From the NCBI GenBank assembly GCA_020634495.1, contig JACKBR010000034.1:1-50808 (forward strand): DNA of 50,808 nt. The letters run 5' to 3'. The stretch is from Ardenticatenaceae bacterium. GTDB lineage: Bacteria > Chloroflexota > Anaerolineae > Promineifilales > Promineifilaceae. A program made the translations under genes and the position numbers. Positions 1 to 7,970 of this stretch are shown in pieces. How positions within the stretch are numbered: the stretch's first letter is position 1; the number at the start of each line of letters is the position of its first letter. Below the pieces are notes generated by a model that had not been told where the DNA came from, made no database searches, and was given only the letters and a program-made list of their open reading frames with translations.

Positions 1-486
1 CCCGGCCATCACCGGGGCAAAAATGCCGGAGCCAGATTCGGCCAGGGAGATCATGCCGTTGGCCCGCGCATACTGTTTTTTGGGCAGCATGGTGCTGATG
101 GCGGCGGAGTAGGCGGGCCACTGGAATGTTTGGAAGGTGCCGGAAATGGCAGCGGTGATGTACAAATGCCACACTTCTAGCAGCCCGGTGGCATACAAAA
201 TGAGCACGATGATGGTGACAATGCCAGAGGCCAGATCGCTGACCATCATCATTAATTTGCGGTCGTGGCGGTCCACAATGGCCCCGGCCATGGGGCTAAC
301 GATGAGCAGCGGCACCAAAAAGAAAAAGCCAATGAGCGCCAGGTCGGTGGCGCGCCCGGTTTGCTCGAAGGCCCAAATGGTGAGGGCAAAGTTGGTCATG
401 CTGGTGCCCAACAGGGAAACGAGCTGGCCAATCCAGACGATGGTGAAGCCGGACATTCCGGCGGGGCGTTTTGTTTCTTCGGTCAT
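1..486 (-). CDS. MFS transporter, N-terminal part (gene truncated by window edge)
   Basis: The first about 162 residues of a major facilitator superfamily exporter are present; the 3' end lies outside the window. The start ATG at 486 is preceded by an AGGAAA ribosome-binding stretch. Visible features are the first transmembrane helices (WIGQLVSLLGTSMTNFAL near residue 18), the loop 2-3 signature DRHDRK, and further helices. It closely resembles the N-terminal half of the full MFS gene at 2287-3591 (IGQLVSLLG versus AGQALSLVG, VDRHDRK versus VDRWSRR), so the two are paralogs of the MefA/MFS_3-like efflux group. The substrate cannot be read from sequence. Upstream lies a hairpin-type intergenic repeat (503-600), so the promoter is not obvious. 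Confidence 0.9.
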   Translation of the reverse strand, partial: MTEETKRPAGMSGFTIVWIGQLVSLLGTSMTNFALTIWAFEQTGRATDLALIGFFFLVPLLIVSPMAGAIVDRHDRKLMMMVSDLASGIVTIIVLILYATGLLEVWHLYITAAISGTFQTFQWPAYSAAISTMLPKKQYARANGMISLAESGSGIFAPVMAG

Positions 487-502
487 AAAGATTTCCTGAA
501 GT

Positions 503-600
503 ACCCGTCATTCTGAGCGAAGCGAAGAATCCCTCTAGACTTTGCAAGCGATAAGCTTTTGATCGCGTCAGGGATTTTCCCTTTGGTCAAAATGACCTTT
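503..600. repeat. Intergenic hairpin repeat, GTCATTCTGAGCGAAGCGAAG family
   Basis: The left end reads GTCATTCTGAGCGAAGCGAA and continues to GAATCCC. The right end reads GGGATTTTCCC and then a degenerate complement finishing in AAATGAC. An inner stem GCGAT (548-552) / ATCGC (562-566) lies between them. The same family appears near 20403-20511. Such terminally inverted repeats are common between genes of environmental bacteria; no coding capacity is seen. Confidence 0.7.
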
Positions 601-640
601 GTAGATTGACGTTTGTTCCCAACAATTTTGGTTGAATAGG

Positions 641-2290
641 CTATGCTTTTTGGGCAGAAATGTTCTGGCCGGAAATAATTCCACGGATTTTATCGCCATC
701 TCTCATGATTTGGAACTGGCGAGGCTGGGTATAGGTCAAATGATAAGTTACCAGCGTGTCGGCGGTGATGGGTTGGGCAACGGCCGTAAAAATATTATCG
801 TTTACCAGTTCCGTTAGAATGACGCCCACGTTTTGCCCATCGCGCCAGATGGAAACAAAGCAAATGTTTTCTTCTGGGCCGGTGAATTTGCTCAGGGCTT
901 CATAAGCGTCGGGCAGGTAGAGGGACGGCCGTATTCCCAAAACCGTCATTTCCGTGGGCTGCACCTCATCCACTACCTCTTGCCAGGTGCGCAAAACGCC
1001 GGGCGTGCGGGCTTCACGGCGAGCCAACGAGGCCAGCAGCGGTTCGGTATCGCCAGCCAGGGCAGCGGCCATGATGGTTTGGGTTTGGCGGAAGGTTTGG
1101 TTGTAAACGGCCGTTTCGGCCTTGCTCAAGCCCAACAGCCAATTAATTCCGGCCTGACCTCCCGGCATCAGGTGCAGCGCGTCATTCTCTACCGAAACGT
1201 GAACGATGCTGCCATCTGGCAAAACAAGATCGCCCACAAATTCTTCCAGCGAGAAAGGTGGCGGTGTTGGCACAGCTGGCGGCAGCGGAATTTCTTCACC
1301 AAAAATAACCGCTTCGATCTGATCTTGAACAGCGTTAATTAATACCTCGCCGTTGTAATCCTGGTTGCAAAAGAGGACGAGCACCACGTTGGCATCGATG
1401 TAGCGGCGGAAGAGGGCGCTGCTGCCGAAGCTGCTGGCCCCATTGTGCTGAAGGCAACGGCCGTACTCCGTTTCCACCACGCGCCAGCCATAAGCATAAT
1501 CGTGAAAATCCGGCGTGTACAGCTTCTGCTTGGCTGCGTCGGACAAAATTTCATCCCCCAGCAGCGCCTGGTGCCAGCAAAACATATCTAAGGTTGTGGA
1601 CAAAATGCCGCCGTTGCCCAGCAAATTCCAGGACGGATACGGTTTGTCTAGCGTGGTGCCAAAGTCGGAACGGCCGTTGTACCAATGCGCCACGTTCATT
1701 TTTGACCAGTCGGGCAGGCGATAGCCGGTGTGCTGCAATCCAGCAGGAGCCAGCAGCTGTTCGTGTAGAAATTGTTCATACGGCCGTTGTCCCGCTTGCT
1801 CAACGATGGCCGCCAGCAAAGAGTAGCCTGCATTCGAGTAGGCATACTCAGTACCGGGTTCAAAGCGCAGCGGCGCAGCGAGGATTTTTAGCACCGTTTC
1901 TTCTTTATCAGCCATGACAAAATCTTCGCCGCTGTAGTTGATGATGCCCGCCGTGTGGGTGAGTAACTGGTGCAGCGTGATGTTGGCTTTGTCGGCGGGC
2001 ACACCGGGGAAAAATTTCGGCAGCGGGTCGCTGGTGTGCAGCTTGCCTTGCATCTCTAACTTCATGATGGCAGCGGCGGTGAACTGTTTGCTGATGGACC
2101 CTGTGCTGAAGACGGTTTGAGCGGTGTTGGGCAACCCTTTGGCCCGATTGGCCAGCCCGTACCCTTTGTTGAGCACGATCTGGCCATCTTTGGCCAGCAA
2201 CATGGCTCCAGAGAAGCCAAAGGGCGTCATGCGGCTTAGATAATCATCAAGCCTGAGACCAAGTTCACCACTTATTATTTCTGTGCTCAT
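641..2290 (-). CDS. Serine hydrolase, class C beta-lactamase/PBP-like fold
   Basis: A 549-residue protein of the beta-lactamase class C / penicillin-binding-protein-like serine hydrolase family. The nucleophile motif SxxK is S65-I-S-K68, the second motif is Y151-S-N153, and the third-motif region reads QHNGASSFG near residue 280. The catalytic domain covers about residues 10-340; the remaining about 200 residues form a C-terminal extension typical of family members of unknown substrate. No signal peptide is visible, so it is probably cytoplasmic. Its ATG overlaps the stop of the upstream MFS gene (ATGA, 2287-2290), implying translational coupling with the exporter. Likely activities are esterase, peptidase or amidase; resistance to a beta-lactam is possible but not supported by anything specific. 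Confidence 0.92.
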   Translation of the reverse strand: MSTEIISGELGLRLDDYLSRMTPFGFSGAMLLAKDGQIVLNKGYGLANRAKGLPNTAQTVFSTGSISKQFTAAAIMKLEMQGKLHTSDPLPKFFPGVPADKANITLHQLLTHTAGIINYSGEDFVMADKEETVLKILAAPLRFEPGTEYAYSNAGYSLLAAIVEQAGQRPYEQFLHEQLLAPAGLQHTGYRLPDWSKMNVAHWYNGRSDFGTTLDKPYPSWNLLGNGGILSTTLDMFCWHQALLGDEILSDAAKQKLYTPDFHDYAYGWRVVETEYGRCLQHNGASSFGSSALFRRYIDANVVLVLFCNQDYNGEVLINAVQDQIEAVIFGEEIPLPPAVPTPPPFSLEEFVGDLVLPDGSIVHVSVENDALHLMPGGQAGINWLLGLSKAETAVYNQTFRQTQTIMAAALAGDTEPLLASLARREARTPGVLRTWQEVVDEVQPTEMTVLGIRPSLYLPDAYEALSKFTGPEENICFVSIWRDGQNVGVILTELVNDNIFTAVAQPITADTLVTYHLTYTQPRQFQIMRDGDKIRGIISGQNISAQKA

Positions 2291-3591
2291 GCGCTGATTG
2301 CCTCTGGGTCAGTTTGCAATTCTTCTGTCACTGTCTTTGCTGCTTCCTGTGGTGCTGCTGGGGAACGGCCGTCTTCCACAGTGAGCAATGCTGGGATGAA
2401 AAATCCGCTAATTCCTACCGCCAATGTGCCCAGCCCGCCCACAATAAACCAGGGCCGAATACCAACCAGATCAACCAGTGGGCCAGCCAAAATGAGCGCT
2501 ATCGGGGTCATGGCTGTAGAAAGACTGCCTAAAAGGGTTAAGACCCGCCCCTGCATTTCAGGAGCAATGGCCGCCTGGAAAATTGCGCGGACGGGGCCGT
2601 TGGTGATGGCAATCATGCCGCCTGTTAGAAAAGCCCCCGCCACGGCCAACCAAAACAGATTGGCTGGAGCAAGGCCAATCAAGGCAAAGCCCAATCCCAG
2701 CCCAATTAAGCCAGTCAGCGTGGTAATGACCCGTTTTTTGAAGCCGCCCCAGGCGCTCAACACAATTCCACCAACGATAATGCCGATGCCAAAGGTTGAT
2801 TCGATGATGCTCAATTCCCAGGCGCTGCCTGAGAAGTGCTGGGTCACGAGCAGGGGCAGCATAACGATGGCTGGCGTCAATATGAAATTTACCATCATGG
2901 CCAGACCCATCAGGATAAGAATGCCGGGCCAGGCCCACACATAAGAAAGCCCCTGGCGCATTTCTGTCCAGAACGAAGATTTTTTGCCAGCAGATGCTTC
3001 ATCTTGGGGAACCTCTGGCTGAGGCACCCGAATGAAGAGCAGGGGGACAATGGCAAATAGCGCGGTGACAATGTCAATGGCCAACACGCCTTGCATGGGC
3101 AGCAAGGCTAAAAACAATGCGCCTAGCGGTGCGCCAATGATGTTTAGACTCCCCTCTAAAACCTGATTGATCCCCTGAATACGGGTGAGCTGCTCTTTGG
3201 GCACCATGAGCGAAGTGGAGGCTTGCATGGCGGGGAAGTGGAAGGCGCTACCCAGCGAGCGGATAAAGAGTAGAGCCATGACGTGCCAAATTTGGATTGC
3301 TTCGATCCAGAAGAGGTAAGCGAGGACAACGGTGGCTGCGGCAATCATGGAATCGGCCAAAAACATTGTCCAACGACGGCTCCAGCGGTCTACCAAAACG
3401 CCAACAAACGGGCCAAGAAATATTTGGGGAATAAAGCCGACCAATGAGGCGGTGGCTAAAATGGTGGCGGAACCGGTTTCTTGGGTGAGCCACCAAATGA
3501 GGGCAAACTGCACGACGGCGCTGCCGACGAGAGAAAGCGCTTGCCCGGCCCATAAAATGAAAAACGGCCGTAATGGTTTTGAATTATTCAT
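2287..3591 (-). CDS. MFS transporter, MefA/MFS_3-like efflux family
   Basis: About 434 residues with some twelve hydrophobic segments and the MFS loop signature VDRWSRR between helices 2 and 3. The N-terminus (ILWAGQALSLVGS, QFALIWWLT) matches the macrolide-efflux-like MFS_3 group of drug and metabolite exporters. An upstream TTG-initiated extension to 3627 is possible, but ATG at 3591 is preferred because GAAAGG lies 11 bases before it and the protein then begins at the usual MNNSKPLRPFF. It is first in a two-gene operon with the serine hydrolase. A strong promoter with an overlapping dyad (3658-3689) precedes it, so expression is probably repressor- or activator-controlled. The substrate is unknown. 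Confidence 0.93.
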   Translation of the reverse strand: MNNSKPLRPFFILWAGQALSLVGSAVVQFALIWWLTQETGSATILATASLVGFIPQIFLGPFVGVLVDRWSRRWTMFLADSMIAAATVVLAYLFWIEAIQIWHVMALLFIRSLGSAFHFPAMQASTSLMVPKEQLTRIQGINQVLEGSLNIIGAPLGALFLALLPMQGVLAIDIVTALFAIVPLLFIRVPQPEVPQDEASAGKKSSFWTEMRQGLSYVWAWPGILILMGLAMMVNFILTPAIVMLPLLVTQHFSGSAWELSIIESTFGIGIIVGGIVLSAWGGFKKRVITTLTGLIGLGLGFALIGLAPANLFWLAVAGAFLTGGMIAITNGPVRAIFQAAIAPEMQGRVLTLLGSLSTAMTPIALILAGPLVDLVGIRPWFIVGGLGTLAVGISGFFIPALLTVEDGRSPAAPQEAAKTVTEELQTDPEAISA

Positions 3592-3657
3592 GCTTTTTTG
3601 CCTTTCAAATGCGAGAAATTGATACAAAGATTAAAAATCTTTAGCTGAATGACAAGA

Positions 3658-3689
3658 ATAATAATATTTGACCTTAATATTGTCAAGGT
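3658..3689 (-). promoter_or_regulatory. Sigma-70-type promoter with overlapping dyad for the MFS-hydrolase operon
   Basis: On the minus strand TTGACA (3686-3681) is followed after exactly 17 bases by TATTAT (3663-3658), leaving about 60 bases of leader before the ATG at 3591. Two interlocking dyads overlap the -35 and spacer: TTGAC-N9-GTCAA (3668-3686) and ACCTT-N9-AAGGT (3671-3689). A 19-base dyad in the spacer is reminiscent of MerR-type or TetR-type operators of efflux genes, but no regulator gene lies next to it. Confidence 0.65.
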
Positions 3690-3889
3690 GAATATTGAAA
3701 ATAATTATGCTTGGACAAAAATTATTGATTTTTGGTGTAATTTTACAAATTGGAATACGAAGTAGAAGTTAAGCAGCAGCGGATAGCGGAAAAGGCAATT
3801 AGGGCAGTGAATCTGTTTCTGGCAGGCAGCTCTGAAAGTTTGGGAGGCTTGGGATTAAGCAGTTGCCATGGCCAAAGAAGGGAAGGGGG

Positions 3890-6658
3890 TTAAGATTTTG
3901 CGCCTAAACGACGGGCTGGTAAGGGCTGGGTCTGCTGCAATATTCGCATCAAATCCTCAACCCTAACAGGTTTACTGACATAATCATCCATGCCGTTTGT
4001 CAGGTAAGTTTCGCGATCTCCAACCAGCGCATTTGCTGTCATGGCCACAATGTGGGGCTGCTGCTCAGGCGGCCATTCTTGCCGAACTCGCTGGGTGGCC
4101 TGGAGACCATCCAGTTCTGGCATTTGAATGTCCATCAGGATCAGGTCGTAGGCTTGGCGGGTAAGCGCCTCGATAACCTCCAATCCGTTAGCCGCGACAT
4201 CTGCTGAATAACCCAGCCGTTCTAGCATTCGCAGCGCCACTTTTTGGTTAATCAGGTTATCCTCAGCCAGTAAAATTCGGAGCGGATGCTCAATGCCTAG
4301 ATTACTCTTAAATTGTGATGTTGATGGGGAGGGCGCAGCTGTACGGCCGTTTTGACCATGTTCAGTAGAGAAAAAGCTATTTAAGCGCTGATACAACTGC
4401 TCAAGATGATAAGGTACATTTAAGCAATGGCTCTCAGGGAATAAATCGAAAACGGCCGTTTGTTTGCCGAGAGGCGTCAGGAAAAGCAAAGGTGGTTTAG
4501 ACATATCCTCAAGCGGCCGTTTCAATCCAGGATTATTGTTTTTCTTCAAAAAATTGAAATCCAATAAAATCACATCAAAGTCTGACATATTGAGCAGGCA
4601 ATCTTCAAGAGCGTTCTCAGCCTGAACACTTACAACATGAATCCCCCAACGGGCGAGCTGATGGGTCAAGACAAGACAGCTTGTTAAATTTTGGTGGCCA
4701 ACAAAAGCTTTTTTACCTGTAAACCGGTGAGAAAGAAGGGTTTCTCCACCCGTATTCGGCGTTTTGGTTGCTTCGCCAAATTCTGCCTGAATTGTAAAAT
4801 TAAAAATACTGCCCTCGTTAAGCACACTTTCTACCCAGATGTCGCCTCCCATCAAAATTACCAGGCGCTTGCTGATTGCCAGACCTAAACCAGTGCCGCC
4901 AAACTGGCGCGTGGTTGAAGAATCAACCTGGCGGAAAGGTTCAAACAAACGCCCCATGCGGTCTTCTGGTATGCCAATGCCCGTATCACGGATCATAAAG
5001 TGAAGTTTAAAACTATCAGGTTCCTTGCTAGCCCCAACCCAAAGATTAATTTCCCCTTTGGCAGTAAACTTCACCGCGTTGCCTAACAAGTTAACCAAAA
5101 TTTGGCGCAAGCGGGTAACATCACTTTGGATAATTGTTGGAACATCAGGCTCGATATAAGCGTTAAGGTACAGATTTTTCGCAGCAGCCTGGGCCGCAAG
5201 CAGATCGACCGCTTCTTCTACACAGTCCCGCAAAACGAAATCTTGTTTTTCAAGATCTAAATTGCCAGAGTCTATTTTTGAGAAATCAAGGATGTCATTA
5301 ACAATATAGAGAAGACCGTCGCCGCTATTCCGCGCTGTTTTAACGTAATCTTCCTGCTCAGGCGAGAGTGGCGTGTCTAGCAGTAGACTGGTCATACCGA
5401 TGACAGCGTTAAGCGGGGTCCGTATTTCGTGGCTCATGCTGGCCAGAAATTGGGACTTTGCTTTGACGGCTTCTTCTGCTGCGGTCTTGGCCGCTTTTAG
5501 TTCAACTTCAAATTGTTTCCTTTCTGCAATTTCTGCTATCAGTGAAGCATTCTTGGCCGCCAGAAGTTGGTCTCGTTCTTGTAAGAGGCTGGCCATATGG
5601 TTGAATGCTTTGGCCACTTCGCCAACCTCGCCATTTTTCACCAGTTCGATTCTGTGATTCAAATCACCTTGTCCGATGCGGTTTGCCCCTTGTTGCAAGC
5701 TCTCGATAGGCTCAAGGATCAAGCGATTAAGTGACCGGCTGATAATAGAACTCACTACAGTGGCAATAGCTATCATGCCACCTACCAGGAGCAGCCAGGC
5801 AATACGACTCATCCTCGTAACTTCACTTTGGGTTATTTCTGTAATAACAATCCAGGGTGTTCCCGGAATCGCTTCTGAAGACCCAATGACAGAAGCGCCT
5901 TCAATATTTGTGTAATTTCCAGACCATTCAAAGCCAGGCGCTGCTAACAGAGCTTCCATTTCTGGCCTGTCTCTTAGTGAAATATGGGCCAGAGGCACAT
6001 CTGGGTTTTTATGGCCAATGATGTCTCCATCACGGTTGATTACATAAGCGGTCCCTGTCTCTCCAAAATGAATATCTGCCACGACATTCCAAAGAATGTT
6101 CATGTCCAGGTGGGCAGCAACCACGCCGCCATCCGCTGCCGGCACTGCCATGATGAGATAAGGTTCATTTGCTGAAGTGATTTGTAAATCACTTAGATAT
6201 AAATGGCCCTTTGTTGCCTGAAGAAACCAGCTCGATTGCGGTATTGTAAACATGTTGGAGAGTAGTGGGGCGTCTTCAGAGGCAAAGGCGAGCACATTTC
6301 CATCCTTGTCTAGACGAACAATTTCGTGGAGGGCAGGCGTTTGTTCAATTTGTGTTTGTAATGCTTCTAGGTACGTTTCACTGTTGCTATATTTTAGAGA
6401 ATCTATCAGGATTAATTGATTCTCGATTTCGTTCAAAAATGTTCCAATGGTTTCGGCCGCACGTATGGCTGCTTCCTGCTGTCTCCCTTGCCAGGCATTC
6501 TTCTCTGCCCGATAGGCGAATAAGATTACGATGGCGCTGGTCATGATTATCATGGCCAACATGGCCCAGCCAAGCAAGGCTAGCAGGCCATATCTTAGAC
6601 TTGTTGGCGACTTAATGAGGAGAGGTAGCTTCCAACTTCGGGACTGTTTGGCGATCAT
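3890..6658 (-). CDS. Hybrid sensor histidine kinase (dCache-HAMP-HisKA-HATPase-REC-REC)
   Basis: 922 residues. Order: transmembrane helix about 22-50, extracytoplasmic Cache-type sensor about 65-285, second helix about 286-308, HAMP about 312-365, coiled coil to about 400, HisKA with phospho-acceptor H410 in SMSHEIRTPLNAV, HATPase with N527, DTGIGIP (558-564) and GGTGLGLA (587-594). Next comes a degenerate receiver-like segment about 645-765 that keeps D700 but lacks the usual Lys-Pro pair (NVPY near 748). The C-terminal receiver about 793-915 is complete (ED 799, D843, K896). The architecture suits a BarA/TorS-like phosphorelay start, but no Hpt or output regulator is adjacent. It starts 5 bases after the PotD-like lipoprotein gene, so the two are co-expressed; the lipoprotein probably presents ligand to the Cache domain. 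Confidence 0.95.
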   Translation of the reverse strand: MIAKQSRSWKLPLLIKSPTSLRYGLLALLGWAMLAMIIMTSAIVILFAYRAEKNAWQGRQQEAAIRAAETIGTFLNEIENQLILIDSLKYSNSETYLEALQTQIEQTPALHEIVRLDKDGNVLAFASEDAPLLSNMFTIPQSSWFLQATKGHLYLSDLQITSANEPYLIMAVPAADGGVVAAHLDMNILWNVVADIHFGETGTAYVINRDGDIIGHKNPDVPLAHISLRDRPEMEALLAAPGFEWSGNYTNIEGASVIGSSEAIPGTPWIVITEITQSEVTRMSRIAWLLLVGGMIAIATVVSSIISRSLNRLILEPIESLQQGANRIGQGDLNHRIELVKNGEVGEVAKAFNHMASLLQERDQLLAAKNASLIAEIAERKQFEVELKAAKTAAEEAVKAKSQFLASMSHEIRTPLNAVIGMTSLLLDTPLSPEQEDYVKTARNSGDGLLYIVNDILDFSKIDSGNLDLEKQDFVLRDCVEEAVDLLAAQAAAKNLYLNAYIEPDVPTIIQSDVTRLRQILVNLLGNAVKFTAKGEINLWVGASKEPDSFKLHFMIRDTGIGIPEDRMGRLFEPFRQVDSSTTRQFGGTGLGLAISKRLVILMGGDIWVESVLNEGSIFNFTIQAEFGEATKTPNTGGETLLSHRFTGKKAFVGHQNLTSCLVLTHQLARWGIHVVSVQAENALEDCLLNMSDFDVILLDFNFLKKNNNPGLKRPLEDMSKPPLLFLTPLGKQTAVFDLFPESHCLNVPYHLEQLYQRLNSFFSTEHGQNGRTAAPSPSTSQFKSNLGIEHPLRILLAEDNLINQKVALRMLERLGYSADVAANGLEVIEALTRQAYDLILMDIQMPELDGLQATQRVRQEWPPEQQPHIVAMTANALVGDRETYLTNGMDDYVSKPVRVEDLMRILQQTQPLPARRLGAKS

Positions 6659-6663
6659 GGAAT

Positions 6664-7740
6664 CTAATTATCGGAAGCCAGGAAGCGTGCCCACACATCG
6701 GCATACAGCCGCTCGCCTTCGGGACTTAGGGGCAAGAGTAGTTCGGCATGTTGTATTTCTTCGTTGGTGGGATAGATGACCGGGTCAGACAGAATTTCTG
6801 GATTGATGTGTGCTTGGGCAGCATCATTTGGCATTGGGTAATAGTTATGGTTAATGATTTTGCCTGTAACTTCAGGTCTTAGCAGGAAATTCAGGAAAAT
6901 TTCGGCCGTATATTTATTTGGGCTATTGGCTGGAATAACAAAATTATCTCCCCAAAGAATGGCCCCCTCTTCTGGAAAAATAAAATCCACATTGTCGGTT
7001 CCTTCCTGAACTAGCCATAAATCCTCTGACCACCCCAAGGAGAAAACAGCTTCTCCGTTTATTAGTAACGATGCAGGTGAATGCTCATCTTTTAGCCAAA
7101 TGGTATTCGTTTTATGCGCAATGAGGAGGGCTAGCGCTTCTTCTAACTCGGCGGGGTCTTCTGTGTTAGCGGAATACCCTAAACTTTTTAGCGCTGCGCC
7201 AAGCGTATAACGGGGTAATGATTCCCAATTGGCAACTTTTCCTGTGTAATTTGGATCCCACATGTCTGACCATCTGGAAATTGGTTTATTGGTTAGATCG
7301 GTTCGCACAACCAGCCCCGTTGCTCCCCAACTATAAGGAATTGTGAAATGGTTATTGGGGTCGTGGGCTAAATTTCGAAAATTGGCCGATATATTTTTGA
7401 AGTTAGGAACGTTTTGGTAATTAATTTCAGCTAATAGATCTTTTGACGTTAGGGAGTGGATATGTTGATTTTCCATAACCACGACGTCGTAGACCTGACC
7501 AGCGCGTATATTTTCTACAGCTTCTTCGGTGGAATCGAAGGTCAAATAGGTTATCTTGACACCATATTCTTCGGTGAAATCATCGAAAACAGTTTGAATT
7601 GAATCATCACTCCAGTCGTAAAAGATTAATTCTTCGGCTAAAGCGGGAGGGGATGTTGATACAGTTGAATTGCGATTGGTGCAGGCAACCAAAGCAAGCA
7701 AAAGATAAAACAATATAAAAATTGTACGTTTGTGAGTCAT
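6664..7740 (-). CDS. PotD-like (spermidine/putrescine-type) substrate-binding lipoprotein
   Basis: About 358 residues. An N-terminal hydrophobic signal ends in the lipobox LVAC, so the mature protein is a membrane-anchored lipoprotein. The body matches the PotD/PotF periplasmic-binding family: LIFYDWSDD near the start, an IPYSWGATGL hinge region, WSDMWDPNYTGKV, and EGAILWGDNFVIPANSPN. ATG at 7740 is chosen over GTG at 7746 because AGGA then sits about 7 bases upstream. No ABC permease or ATPase gene is nearby; the next gene, 5 bases on, is a Cache-domain hybrid kinase. This resembles PotD-like sensor subunits such as NspS with MbaA in Vibrio. The ligand is probably a polyamine or similar cationic amine, by inference only. 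Confidence 0.93.
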   Translation of the reverse strand: MTHKRTIFILFYLLLALVACTNRNSTVSTSPPALAEELIFYDWSDDSIQTVFDDFTEEYGVKITYLTFDSTEEAVENIRAGQVYDVVVMENQHIHSLTSKDLLAEINYQNVPNFKNISANFRNLAHDPNNHFTIPYSWGATGLVVRTDLTNKPISRWSDMWDPNYTGKVANWESLPRYTLGAALKSLGYSANTEDPAELEEALALLIAHKTNTIWLKDEHSPASLLINGEAVFSLGWSEDLWLVQEGTDNVDFIFPEEGAILWGDNFVIPANSPNKYTAEIFLNFLLRPEVTGKIINHNYYPMPNDAAQAHINPEILSDPVIYPTNEEIQHAELLLPLSPEGERLYADVWARFLASDN

Positions 7741-7802
7741 CTTCACTTCCTGAATTTACCTCTAAAACTGCCTGCGTGAAGTTTATCCAGATTGCATTGA
7801 GA

Positions 7803-7821
7803 ATAGTATGAGACCTAGGTC
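7803..7821 (-). promoter_or_regulatory. Perfect palindrome GACCTAGGTC upstream of the binding-protein/kinase operon
   Basis: The 10-base perfect palindrome GACCTAGGTC (7812-7821) lies 72 bases before the ATG of the PotD-like gene. On the minus strand it is followed by TACTAT (7808-7803), a possible -10 box, so a bound regulator could cover the promoter spacer. No good -35 is visible. The assignment as an operator is a guess. Confidence 0.3.
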
Positions 7822-7862
7822 ATAGCGTATCAGGAAGTGGATAAAAGGAGGAGCTAACAAAA

Positions 7863-7898
7863 GAAGAGGCAACTGCCCCAAAAGGCAGTTGCCTCTTC
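7863..7898 (-). terminator. Rho-independent terminator after the E2 gene
   Basis: Perfect 15-base-pair stem (7863-7877 with 7884-7898) and a 6-base loop. On the minus strand the stem is followed by TTCTTTTG. It lies 72 bases beyond the E2 stop, so it ends the dehydrogenase transcript and isolates the next operon. Confidence 0.85.
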
Positions 7899-7970
7899 CA
7901 AGTTTAGCGTAGGTTTGTAATTATTTGCCAAAGATCAGCAATCAATATTTCTTATTTTGCAGGCACCAGC

